From Clostridiaceae bacterium (GTDB lineage Bacteria > Bacillota > Clostridia > Lachnospirales > Lachnospiraceae), in assembly GCA_009911065.1 (NCBI GenBank), contig QXWR01000023.1, positions 19,857 to 83,856 of the forward strand: a DNA stretch of 64,000 nucleotides, written 5' to 3'. The notes under the pieces were generated by a model, which saw only the letters and a program-made list of their open reading frames with translations, did no database searches and had not been told where the DNA came from. The number at the start of each line of letters is the position of its first letter. Within the stretch, counting starts at the first letter, position 1. The position numbers were made by a program, and so were the translations under genes. This document shows positions 46,208 through 53,361 of this stretch, piece after piece.

Positions 46208-46403
46208 GAAACACAGAGATTTTATCTATGTTGGTGAACCGATTCCAGAATTGAATGAGCAGGAACATGCTGAGTTTCTTATAAATATTCAAAAGGCAAT
46301 CCTTTTATCGCTGGAAAAACGAAATTTATTAACCATATCCCAAAGGGAACGCTGTTTGCTTGAACTGGAAAAACGTTACCGATTAAAAAACAATAAGATT
46401 TGA
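46206..46403 (+). CDS. Small protein preceding the recombinase, candidate excision factor
   Basis: A 65-aa charged helical protein, MKHRDFIYVGEPIPELN then NIQKAILLSLEKRNLLTISQ and LLELEKRYRLKNNKI. GGAGGTG at 46190-46196 sets the start at ATG 46206; the frame is open further left, but only across attL. It ends 73 bp before the recombinase and shares its probable sigma-E-like promoter. Serine integrases need a small directionality factor to excise (SprB, 58 aa, for SPbeta), and position and size fit that role, although I see no homology to a known factor. Confidence 0.6.
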   Translation: MKHRDFIYVGEPIPELNEQEHAEFLINIQKAILLSLEKRNLLTISQRERCLLELEKRYRLKNNKI

Positions 46404-46476
46404 CAACAGACACCCATGGAGGCATCTCTATATGTGTGAATAAGACAGGCCAAAATAAGGACAGGAGTGTACTGGA

Positions 46477-48132
46477 ATGAATCGATACGAACGCTTAAAC
46501 CAAGAGCGCAAAATCTCAGACAAGAAAAAGCGTGTGGCGGCATACTGCCGCGTATCAACCGACAAGGAAGACCAGACAAACTCTTTTGAAAGCCAGCAGC
46601 GATACTTTAAGGAATATATTGAGCGCAACCCCCATTGGGAGCTTTACAAGATATTTGCAGAGGAAGGCATTTCTGGCACAAACACAAAAAAACGGAAAGA
46701 ATTTAACCGTATGGTTGAGTGTGCCAGGAATGGAGATTTTGATTTAATTGTCACAAAAGAGATTTCACGTTTTGCAAGGAATACTCTGGACAGCATTTAC
46801 TACACCCGTGATCTGAAAAAATATGGAGTGGGCGTTATCTTTTTGAATGATAACATCAATACTTTAGACGGAGATGCAGAGCTTCGTCTTGCAATTATGT
46901 CCTCCATAGCACAGGAAGAAAGCCGTAGAACTTCCCAAAGGGTGAAATGGGGGCAGAAACGGCAGATGGAAAAGGGAGTTGTGTTCGGGAGGAGTATGCT
47001 GGGCTATGATGTGAAAGATGGCAAAATGTATGTCAATGAGGAAGGGGCAGAAATCGTCCGCCTTATTTTTCATAAATTTGTGAATGAGAAGAAAGGCACT
47101 CACGTCATAGCCCGTGAACTTGGGGAAGCAGGGATACAATCCATGGGCCGTGTAAAGGAGTGGCAGAATACGGTAATTCTCCGCATCATCCGCAATGAGA
47201 AATATTGCGGGGATTTGGTGCAGAAGAAAACTTATACGCCGGATTTCCTTTCCCACGAAAAGAAATACAATCAAGGACAAGAGGAGTTTGTTATTATCAA
47301 AGATCATCACGAACCAATCATATCCCGTGAAATGTTTGAAGAAGCAAACCATATTTTAGACGAGCGTTCTTTGTCCCAAAAAGGGAAAGCAAAGTATAGT
47401 AACCGTTATCCGTTTTCTGGAAAAATCAAGTGTGGATGCTGCGGTTCTAGTTATGTGGCACGATATAAAACCAGAAAAAACAAAAGCCGATACAAGGCAT
47501 GGCGCTGTAACGAAGCTGCCAAGCATGGAAGTCCTCATATGGATTCGGGAGGAAACTTGGTTGGCTGCACAGGAAGGAGTATACAGAATGAAGAGGCAAT
47601 CCATATCATGTATCTTGTCACAAAAAGTTTAAATTATAATAAGAAGAAAATCACGGACCATTTGCTTGCAGTGATTAAGCCCATTCTTGCATTAGATGCA
47701 GCAGGTGTAGCAGGTGCAGACCATGAAAAATTAAAATTACAGATAAAAAAGATTGAGGAAAAAAGCACAAATCTTATTGAACTTTTTATATCTGGTGATA
47801 TTACCAGAGATGAATTTGCGGCAGCAAGAGTAAAATGTGAGAATGAGATTGCAAAACTTCAATCGATTATCGAAAGCATACCAAAATATTCAGACCAATG
47901 TTTTATGGGAACATTTGATCAGACAGATCAACAAGAGAAAATGATGGAAAAACAGCAAAAGCTTATAGGGGAAATTGCAGAAACCATCCGCGAGCTTGTA
48001 AATGGTGTGGAATACGAAGATGATTTTTATAAAGAAATATTGGATAAAATGGTTATACATGACAAAGATTCTATTGATGTGTACTTGCATCTGCTGCCTC
48101 ACAGATGGAGTTATGCCATTGCAATTCCATAA
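46477..48132 (+). CDS. Large serine recombinase
   Basis: A 551-aa site-specific recombinase. The resolvase domain begins VAAYCRVSTDKEDQTNSFES, with nucleophile Ser27 and the conserved Arg cluster (ISRFARNTLDS, EESRRTSQRVKWG). The Recombinase domain follows (GYDVKDGKMYVNEEGAEIVRLIF), then a zinc ribbon (KCGCCGSSY, WRCNEAAKHG, GCTGRS) and a C-terminal coiled coil (KLQIKKIEEKS). It should cut 2-bp staggered ends and rejoin attL and attR. All catalytic residues are present. Its relatives include SpoIVCA of skin and TndX/TnpX-type transposon recombinases. Confidence 0.95.
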   Translation: MNRYERLNQERKISDKKKRVAAYCRVSTDKEDQTNSFESQQRYFKEYIERNPHWELYKIFAEEGISGTNTKKRKEFNRMVECARNGDFDLIVTKEISRFARNTLDSIYYTRDLKKYGVGVIFLNDNINTLDGDAELRLAIMSSIAQEESRRTSQRVKWGQKRQMEKGVVFGRSMLGYDVKDGKMYVNEEGAEIVRLIFHKFVNEKKGTHVIARELGEAGIQSMGRVKEWQNTVILRIIRNEKYCGDLVQKKTYTPDFLSHEKKYNQGQEEFVIIKDHHEPIISREMFEEANHILDERSLSQKGKAKYSNRYPFSGKIKCGCCGSSYVARYKTRKNKSRYKAWRCNEAAKHGSPHMDSGGNLVGCTGRSIQNEEAIHIMYLVTKSLNYNKKKITDHLLAVIKPILALDAAGVAGADHEKLKLQIKKIEEKSTNLIELFISGDITRDEFAAARVKCENEIAKLQSIIESIPKYSDQCFMGTFDQTDQQEKMMEKQQKLIGEIAETIRELVNGVEYEDDFYKEILDKMVIHDKDSIDVYLHLLPHRWSYAIAIP

Positions 48133-48179
48133 ACAGTCCGCAAGGTAAATGGTTTATGGAAAGCATCCGTTGGAAATAC

Positions 48180-48352
48180 CGATTTTTTTATAAGGAGAAA
48201 TCCGTTTTTTGCCAGATTTCCTTTTCCCGCCATCTGCACTTTCCACCTTGCAGTATATTTGATCCAAATTCCGTTATTGCAGTTCTTTGCGTCTTCTTTC
48301 TTTGGACAAGATTTCTCATAAAGTGGAAAGTACATGGGAGAGAAAGTAACGT
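48180..48352. repeat. Diverged relative of the 166-bp MITE-like element
   Basis: CGCCATCTGCAC, GCAGTATATTTG and AATTCCGT in order match the interior of the element at 891-1056, and the right half (GACAAGATTTCTCATAAAGTGG onward) is also alignable. Terminal repeats are decayed. It lies inside the cotJC element, between the recombinase and the membrane protein gene. Confidence 0.5.
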
Positions 48353-48410
48353 TTGATAAAATGGTTGTAGTCAGCAAAAATCATTAGGAATGTATCTTGA
48401 AAAGAACCTT

Positions 48411-50216
48411 TTAACCAAGCTGCGAAGCTGTGGAGCATGGTTTTGTTCGGGATGGGACTTTTGGCTGAAAGATCATTCCAGCCAGCACAGGGGTACACAT
48501 CATATTTCCCAAAATATACCGGATAATGATACAAGGTCCAAATACCAGCGTAAACAGGTAACAAGCCAGGAACAAAGGCAGAATCAGAAGTTGTTTCTGT
48601 CTTTTGGCAAGGAGAATCCCGGCAGCAAAGAGAACGGACCAACTGTAAAAGGGGGTGAAGAAAAACAGGGACAGGAAAGGAAGGTGGGACTGTAAATTCT
48701 CACTGGTGAACCAGGAATAGTAATTCCTAAGTTCAGGAAGCCTGCTTTCTACATAGACTCCATAATTTTCTTTCAGATGAGGACACATGTCATATTCCAT
48801 ATAAGCGCTGATATCTCCGCCCATATACCACAACCCCATTGTCTGATAAAGGGCAGCTCGTATATATTCTTCTGGAAACTGCATTCCCAGCCTTGTCCAA
48901 AGAAAAAGAAAATCCTTCTTTCCATGTGTATCCAAATGAAGACCTGCTTTTACTGGGTCTGAGATATAATATTTGTAATTCCAAAGACAATCTTCATGAA
49001 TCATTTCCTCCAAAAGCTGTCGGTCGGTTTGGGAAAATTCGTCTTGATGGTATACATAGGAACGAGCCATTTGTTGTACGGGGATGCTGAGTTTTTCCGC
49101 AATGTATCCCTGGGTGGCATGGAGTCCCTTTTCCAAAACCAGAAAGATTCCCTGGCTTAACACAATGACAACAGCAATCAGGCAAATGGCAGTCCTGGAA
49201 AAATTTTTCATCTGAAAGGATTTTCCAGGAAAAAAATAGGTCAGGAAAAAAATACCGGCCATGACTGCCAGACCATAAATTGCATTGTTACGGAACAGGC
49301 ACATAAGAACCGTGCAGGCAAGAAAAAATGCCAGTTTGATTCCCTGGTAAAAGATTTGGTTGTCTGCCATGTCGCAGATGCATACAAAGGTTATTAGAAA
49401 AAAACTAGAGAACAGAATATCCTTTGTAGTGCTGATTCCCAGTACTGGAAAAAACGGAAACAGCAAAAAGAAGGCCCAGGTTAGGATTACAATCCCTGAA
49501 TTGGTTTTTCGTTTTACCAAAAAACGGACGGCAAAAGCCATGCTGCCGGAAAAAAAGAACAGCTGAATCAGGGAATGAAGGAAAGCTCCCCCATAGTAAG
49601 ATCCAAGAACTCTTTTTCCAAATTCTAAAAGACCGCCGGCAAAAAGGGTGTGAATCAGAGGGTGGTGAGTGTTAAATGTCCAGGTGCGAATCTGTTCCAG
49701 CTGCCAGCCGATGTCATAACAGCAAAGTCCGGGAAAGAAAGCCAGCATACAGGGAATATAGCCGATAAACAGGCTTGCCCATACAATGAGAAAAGTCTGG
49801 TTTAAGGAAAACGGCAGCAGGGACGTGCTTGCCGGTTTTAGGGAGAAGGTTACAGCTTTGCGAAATAATGGTTCCGTCAGAAACGAAAGTAAAGCGGAGG
49901 TTCCTGCCATAATCAAAAGTTCTTTTCCCCCGATCCACGGTTCTTGTGGAACAGTCAGTTCCAGCCGCATTCCCATTCCCAGAAGTTCTGTGAAAATCAG
50001 TGCAAATCCCATGAGATATTCTACAAGAAAGGCTTTTTTATCTTCTCTCCAACGGATAAGGGACTTGGGCAGAACGACCAGACAAAGAAAAAAGATTCCA
50101 AAAGGCAAGATTCCCTTATTAAAAAAAATCCAGTTGCCAATATTGGTCATTTTTAAAATACTGCTGACTGCCCATAAGGTAAGGGAAGCGATTGTAATTT
50201 TTATCCATAACTTCAT
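48411..50216 (-). CDS. Polytopic membrane protein (DUF6020-like)
   Basis: A 601-aa protein with at least ten hydrophobic segments, for example ITIASLTLWAVSSIL, GILPFGIFFLCLVVLP and VILTWAFFLLFPFFPVLG. Soluble motifs include YDIGWQLEQIRTWTFNTHHPLIHT, in a position like the catalytic loop of GT-C glycosyltransferases. The pattern resembles DUF6020. ATG 50216 with AGAGGAG upstream is preferred over 50267. It is transcribed opposite to the recombinase and is the main cargo of the element; its link to sporulation or surface glycans is unknown. Confidence 0.65.
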   Translation of the reverse strand: MKLWIKITIASLTLWAVSSILKMTNIGNWIFFNKGILPFGIFFLCLVVLPKSLIRWREDKKAFLVEYLMGFALIFTELLGMGMRLELTVPQEPWIGGKELLIMAGTSALLSFLTEPLFRKAVTFSLKPASTSLLPFSLNQTFLIVWASLFIGYIPCMLAFFPGLCCYDIGWQLEQIRTWTFNTHHPLIHTLFAGGLLEFGKRVLGSYYGGAFLHSLIQLFFFSGSMAFAVRFLVKRKTNSGIVILTWAFFLLFPFFPVLGISTTKDILFSSFFLITFVCICDMADNQIFYQGIKLAFFLACTVLMCLFRNNAIYGLAVMAGIFFLTYFFPGKSFQMKNFSRTAICLIAVVIVLSQGIFLVLEKGLHATQGYIAEKLSIPVQQMARSYVYHQDEFSQTDRQLLEEMIHEDCLWNYKYYISDPVKAGLHLDTHGKKDFLFLWTRLGMQFPEEYIRAALYQTMGLWYMGGDISAYMEYDMCPHLKENYGVYVESRLPELRNYYSWFTSENLQSHLPFLSLFFFTPFYSWSVLFAAGILLAKRQKQLLILPLFLACYLFTLVFGPCIIIRYILGNMMCTPVLAGMIFQPKVPSRTKPCSTASQLG

Positions 50217-50375
50217 GTCCAAACTCCTCTTGATCTGGCTTTGTGTCTTTTTATAATATTTGTACAATTTCAGAAAATTTCCTGTAATCGATGAAAACTA
50301 TCATACCATATCTAATATGGAAAGACAAGCGGTCAATTCTTGTCTGGCATAGTCGGACAAGCTCATTTTTTTATA

Positions 50376-50467
50376 GGAAACCACACCATTATCATCTTTA
50401 ATTATGTGTACTTTATTAAGTTGATTTTTTGGAGAAAATCGGATATATTATAGTAAACCACACTATT
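50376..50467 (+). promoter_or_regulatory. abiEi promoter flanked by direct repeats
   Basis: TTGATT (50421-50426), 17 bp, TATATT (50444-50449). AAACCACACCATTAT at about 50378-50392 and AAACCACACTATTGT at 50455-50469 are direct repeats on both sides, suitable as binding sites for the AbiEi repressor. Confidence 0.5.
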
Positions 50468-50505
50468 GTTGAGAAATTTACGTATAGTTTAGTAGAGGTG
50501 AGACA

Positions 50506-51063
50506 ATGCTTGATGAAAAATCGATAAACGTTGTTAGGAAGATTTTTTCCAAACACGATTATATAATGACTACTGCACAACTGGATTCCTACAGAATTTA
50601 CTATGCTGATATTCAGCAGCTATTAAATGAGGGCTTCATTGAAAAAATCAAATGGGGCTATTATCATTGGACGGAAACTTATGGCGAACAGGAAGTTAAA
50701 ATTATCAACCGTCTTTTTCCCGATGCGGTACTTTGCATGGAAACTGCCCTCTTTTACTATCAGTATAGTGATCGTAATCCTGCCGAGTGGAATATTACGA
50801 TTGATAAAAATATCTCCAGAAGCCGTACAAATATTGACTACCCCTTTGTAAAGGCATATCGGGTTGAGCCAAATTTAGTGCCTCTTGGTGAAACGAAAGG
50901 CAGTATCAATTTTATTGATGTCCGTATCTACGACCGTGACCGTACCATTTGCGATGTACTGCGGAATATGAACAAAATGGATAAAGAGATTTTTAACAAA
51001 GCAATACAAGGGTATGTAAAAGACCTGAAAAATTTGATGCGATTCTGCAACGGTTTGAACTAA
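50506..51063 (+). CDS. abiEi: AbiEi-type antitoxin/transcriptional regulator, C-terminus truncated
   Basis: A 185-aa protein with an N-terminal winged helix (VRKIFSKHDYIMTTAQLDSY, INEGFIEKIKWGYYHW-like) and the AbiEi C-terminal domain (AVLCMETALFYYQYSDRNP, IDVRIYDRDRTICDVLRN). Normal AbiEi proteins end VKDPKKNI..LMEYAKKL or similar; here the frame runs from YVKDLKN into MRFCNGLN and stops. The change coincides with the loss of the 5' part of the toxin gene, so one deletion seems to have clipped both. It lies last in the cotJC element. GAGGTGAG precedes ATG 50506. Confidence 0.75.
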   Translation: MLDEKSINVVRKIFSKHDYIMTTAQLDSYRIYYADIQQLLNEGFIEKIKWGYYHWTETYGEQEVKIINRLFPDAVLCMETALFYYQYSDRNPAEWNITIDKNISRSRTNIDYPFVKAYRVEPNLVPLGETKGSINFIDVRIYDRDRTICDVLRNMNKMDKEIFNKAIQGYVKDLKNLMRFCNGLN

Positions 51064-51401
51064 CGGGCAGGATGAAAGATTTTTATGACATTTACTATCT
51101 GGCAAGGACTTTTGATTTTGACGGAGCGAAGTTACAGACAGCAATACTCAAAACATTGGAACGGCGAGGGACGCCCTATGAAAAGGACAGTTTCAAGCGT
51201 ATTCTCACACTTGCCGAGGATGTGGATATGCAGAAGCGATGGAAATTCTTCTTGAAAACCATAAAAGATGATATGCTTGAATTTTCAGCGGTCATTGAGG
51301 AAATACAAACTTTCCTTGAACCTGTATTTGAAGCGATTGTGAATGAGGATGAATTACAACAAAAATGGGAAAGTCAAACAGATAAATGGTTAAATTCCTA
51401 A
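51027..51401 (+). pseudogene. abiEii: AbiEii toxin remnant, nucleotidyltransferase domain deleted
   Basis: The frame reads EKFDAILQRFELTGRMKDFY then DIYYLARTFDFDG and RRGTPYEKDSFKRILTLAED, the C-terminal helical part of AbiEii. The N-terminal nucleotidyltransferase half of about 190 residues, including the GGTAL and KR motifs, is absent. An ATG at 51072 could give 109 residues, without catalytic function. The stop is at 51399-51401, one base before the attR arm. Confidence 0.75.
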
Positions 51402-51609
51402 GGAACATTTCCGATGCTTCACTCCCAATATCGGTCATAATGGCTTTCCCTTTTTCGTAGGGCATGGCATAGCGCTGCGACAGATAGCGCATGGCGGCAG
51501 CGCTTTCACCGTCAGGACCGCCATACTGGCTGATAATATACTGGGCCAGTTTGGGGTTGGTCTGTGATATTTTTACCGGATACTGCAAACGTTTTTCATA
51601 TCTCCACAT
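51292..51609 (-). CDS. cotJC: cotJC, N-terminal part (gene split by an inserted element)
   Basis: Native sequence runs from ATG 51609 down to 51427 and reads MWRYEKRLQYPVKISQTNPK, LAQYIISQYGGPDGESAAAM and MTDI, the first 61 residues of CotJC. From 51426 downward it reads into the element (GSEASEMFLRNLT) and ends at 51292. It starts one base after the cotJB stop, with AAGGAGG inside cotJB. Without excision, this gives a 105-aa product lacking most metal ligands. Confidence 0.92.
   Translation of the reverse strand: MWRYEKRLQYPVKISQTNPKLAQYIISQYGGPDGESAAAMRYLSQRYAMPYEKGKAIMTDIGSEASEMFLRNLTIYLFDFPIFVVIHPHSQSLQIQVQGKFVFPQ
51402..51437. other. attR of the cotJC element
   Basis: The arm GGAACATTTC (51402-51411), 13 bases, then the crossover CC at 51425-51426, then gene sequence AATATCGGTC. 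Joined to attL sequence it gives the symmetrical attP described for the element. Confidence 0.75.
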
Positions 51610-51610
51610 A

Positions 51611-51856
51611 TTACATGCCTCCTTCCCATGGCCATGGATTGACGGTCCAGGTCCAGCTGCCGGAATTAACCTGATTGATCAATAAGGGACCATAGACTTT
51701 CTCGTATGCAGCGACAGCTTCCTGGTTTGCTTTTTTTGCATATTGATAGTAGGCCATTGCCTGCGTATCCATGGGATGGGTATCCAGATACAGGGCGATT
51801 TCATCCAGGGCAAACCCTGTTTCATATACTTTCTGCAGCAGTTGATTTTCGCACAT
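51611..51856 (-). CDS. cotJB: Spore coat protein CotJB
   Basis: An 81-aa protein: LLQKVYETGFALDEIALYLD, THPMDTQAMAYYQYAKKAN and the Trp-rich tail SWTWTVNPWPWEGG. CotJB is a small coat protein made in the mother cell with CotJA and CotJC. GGGGAGGTG precedes ATG 51856. The longer frame to 52033 overlaps cotJA and is not used. cotJC starts one base after it. Confidence 0.92.
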   Translation of the reverse strand: MCENQLLQKVYETGFALDEIALYLDTHPMDTQAMAYYQYAKKANQEAVAAYEKVYGPLLINQVNSGSWTWTVNPWPWEGGM

Positions 51857-51858
51857 AA

Positions 51859-52503
51859 TTAGCGGCACCTCCCCATTAAAAATGGCAGATCCAGATCCGG
51901 GAACAATGTTCCTCTTACAAATCCTTGCTCCATAGGATAAGTCTGACCCCATGTCTGCCAGGGTACATATCCCATACCAATTGGCATTCGGCCAAGATCT
52001 GCATCTGGCACAATCGGATTGCCAGACCCACATCCACAGGAGGTTACAGAAGCAGGATTATGGCTGTGGCCAGGGGCAGAGGATGGCTGCATGGCAGGAG
52101 GAAACGTCTGTTGTCCGGACAAAGAATTTCCGGAGTTTCCAGGAATTTGCTGCGAGGCAGAGCCGACTCCGGCAGAGCTGGTTTTAGCAGGCATTGGCTG
52201 TGGGGCGCTGCCAGCGCTAGAGGGAATCTGCTGCGGCATGGAGCCAAGACCGGAGGAAATCTGCTGTGGTCCAGAAGCGGGGCTGGCAGGCATTGGCTGG
52301 GGTGCGCTGTCCTGACAGGCTACATGCAGATGAACTGTGGGGGGCGCCATATTGCAGGCAGGCTGCTGAGGCGGCATACAGGGGGAAGGGGGCATGGGCA
52401 TGTTGCTGCACCGGCCGCATCCGCAGTCCGTATTCATGCAGGGAGGCGCAGGAATCTGCGGTCTGCATGGGCAGCCGCACCGCTGGTTGTTGTTTGGATT
52501 CAT
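51859..52503 (-). CDS. cotJA: CotJA-like spore coat protein with extended low-complexity N-terminus
   Basis: A 214-aa protein. The last 45 residues (MGYVPWQTWGQTYPMEQGFV, RGTLFPDLDLPFL) are the CotJA domain, normally about 80 residues in all. In front lie about 165 residues: a Cys-rich start (CGCPCRPQIP, CMNTDCGCGRC) and a Pro/Ser/Ala/Gln stretch with repeated PQQI and PQPMPA units. The Cys suit disulphide cross-linking in the coat. ATG 52503 has AAAGGAG eleven bases upstream. It is first in cotJABC. Confidence 0.88.
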   Translation of the reverse strand: MNPNNNQRCGCPCRPQIPAPPCMNTDCGCGRCSNMPMPPSPCMPPQQPACNMAPPTVHLHVACQDSAPQPMPASPASGPQQISSGLGSMPQQIPSSAGSAPQPMPAKTSSAGVGSASQQIPGNSGNSLSGQQTFPPAMQPSSAPGHSHNPASVTSCGCGSGNPIVPDADLGRMPIGMGYVPWQTWGQTYPMEQGFVRGTLFPDLDLPFLMGRCR

Positions 52504-52553
52504 ATAGAATAGAACTCCTTTCCATGGTCGAAAGTTTCTAATGATATAAATAT

Positions 52554-52672
52554 GAACCAAATGGGAAAAAGGTTCAAAAAGAGAAACCGATAGGAATCAA
52601 ATGGGAAAAGATCAGAAGGAGAAACGGATGGGAACCAAATAAGCAAAAGGTCTGAAAAGAGAAACAAAATGG
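52554..52672. repeat. Three imperfect direct repeats of about 40 bp between divergent coat genes
   Basis: The units share CCAAATGGGAAAA, a variable GGTTCA/GATCAG/GGTCTG part and AGAGAAAC with GATGG or similar. They lie between cotJA (minus) and the Cys/Asn-rich gene (plus) and may be binding sites for a sporulation regulator or simple local duplication. Confidence 0.55.
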
Positions 52673-52690
52673 AAAAGCAGGGAGGATGTC

Positions 52691-52718
52691 ACACTTGTCT
52701 GGCCTGCCACATAAGATA
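52691..52718 (+). promoter_or_regulatory. Sigma-K-like promoter of the Cys/Asn-rich gene
   Basis: ACA at 52691-52693, 16 bp, CATAAGATA at 52710-52718, an exact match to CATANNNTA. Transcription would start near 52725, 27 bp before the start codon. Confidence 0.55.
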
Positions 52719-52751
52719 CATTACAAAACAAAATAAAAGGAGTTTTCAAAT

Positions 52752-53279
52752 ATGTGTGGATGTAATTGCAATAGATGGGGAATTGGTATTGGGTGTGGCA
52801 GAAACTGCCGGTGTACTTGTCGCTGTACCTGCACTTGTAACAATAGCTGTAACGATAACTGTAACTGCAACAATACTGGAGTAGGCGGAGCAGGAACCAA
52901 CAATGGAAATTGCTGCTGCAATAATAATTGTGGAAGCTGCTGCAATAACAACTGCAGCAATAACTGCAATAACAACTGTAACAATAATAATTGTAATAAC
53001 AGCTGCAATAATAGTTGTGGAACTTGCAATACCTGCTGTGGAACTTGTTGCAACAGCAATTGCGGAAGTTGCTGCAATCATGAATGTGACAACAACTGCA
53101 GCGGAAACGGCTGCGGCTGCAACTGCAACCGCCGGGGTTATCGGGCCGGATTCCGGGACGGATATAATCAGGGTTACAACAACGGATACCAGGATGGCTG
53201 CAATGCCTGCGGCAACGCTGGAATTATGCCTCTTGCAACTGCTGCTGTCAATGATGGCTGTGGTTGTGGTGACGCCTGA
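52752..53279 (+). CDS. Cys/Asn-rich low-complexity protein, probable spore coat/crust component
   Basis: A 175-aa protein with 42 Cys (24 percent) and 47 Asn (27 percent) by my count. Residues 2-40 alternate Cys with Arg, Thr and Asn (RCTCRCTCTCNNSC); residues 54-126 are built of NNC, SCC and GTCC units. A Gly/Tyr/Arg-rich segment (RGYRAGFRDGYNQGYNNGY) and a short hydrophobic tail follow. There is no signal peptide. The AAAGGAG ribosome site, the sigma-K-like promoter and the neighbouring cotJ operon point to the late mother cell. Similar composition occurs in cross-linked coat or exosporium proteins, but I cannot assign a family. Confidence 0.75.
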   Translation: MCGCNCNRWGIGIGCGRNCRCTCRCTCTCNNSCNDNCNCNNTGVGGAGTNNGNCCCNNNCGSCCNNNCSNNCNNNCNNNNCNNSCNNSCGTCNTCCGTCCNSNCGSCCNHECDNNCSGNGCGCNCNRRGYRAGFRDGYNQGYNNGYQDGCNACGNAGIMPLATAAVNDGCGCGDA

Positions 53280-53327
53280 AGTACCTGTGACAAATCCATC
53301 TGATTTTGTAATGACTTCCTTGTCTTT

Positions 53328-53361
53328 GTGCCGTCAGCCGCCTGCTGGCGGCACATTTTTT
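53328..53361 (+). terminator. Terminator of the Cys/Asn-rich gene
   Basis: GTGCCG (53328-53333) and CGGCAC (53349-53354) close a GC-rich hairpin, followed by T6. Confidence 0.85.

Larger units (their letters stand above)
46091..51426. mobile_element. 5,336-bp serine-recombinase element interrupting cotJC (probable sporulation intervening element)
   Basis: The element lies between two halves of cotJC. Removing 46091-51426 joins ATG ACC GAT ATT to GGT ACC GAA GAA CTG in frame and restores a 207-aa CotJC. The excised circle would have an attP with GGAACATTTC and GAAATGTTCC arms, each exactly 13 nt from the CC crossover, the dyad form expected for a serine integrase. Contents: a 65-aa protein, a large serine recombinase, a MITE-like relic, a minus-strand membrane protein and a broken abiE pair. 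It carries no phage structural or transfer genes. Known parallels are skin in sigK and SPbeta in spsM. Confidence 0.88.

Noticed and set aside
46400..46434. TTGACA followed by TATATG before the recombinase as a promoter
   Set aside because: The spacing of 23 bp is too long for sigma-A; the sigma-E-like site upstream of the small gene is more plausible.
49786..50256. 156-aa plus-strand ORF in the element
   Set aside because: Antisense shadow of the membrane protein gene without a ribosome site.
46091..51426. Prophage or conjugative element
   Set aside because: No capsid, tail, lysis, relaxase or transfer genes; only a recombinase, one small protein, a membrane protein and abiE remains.
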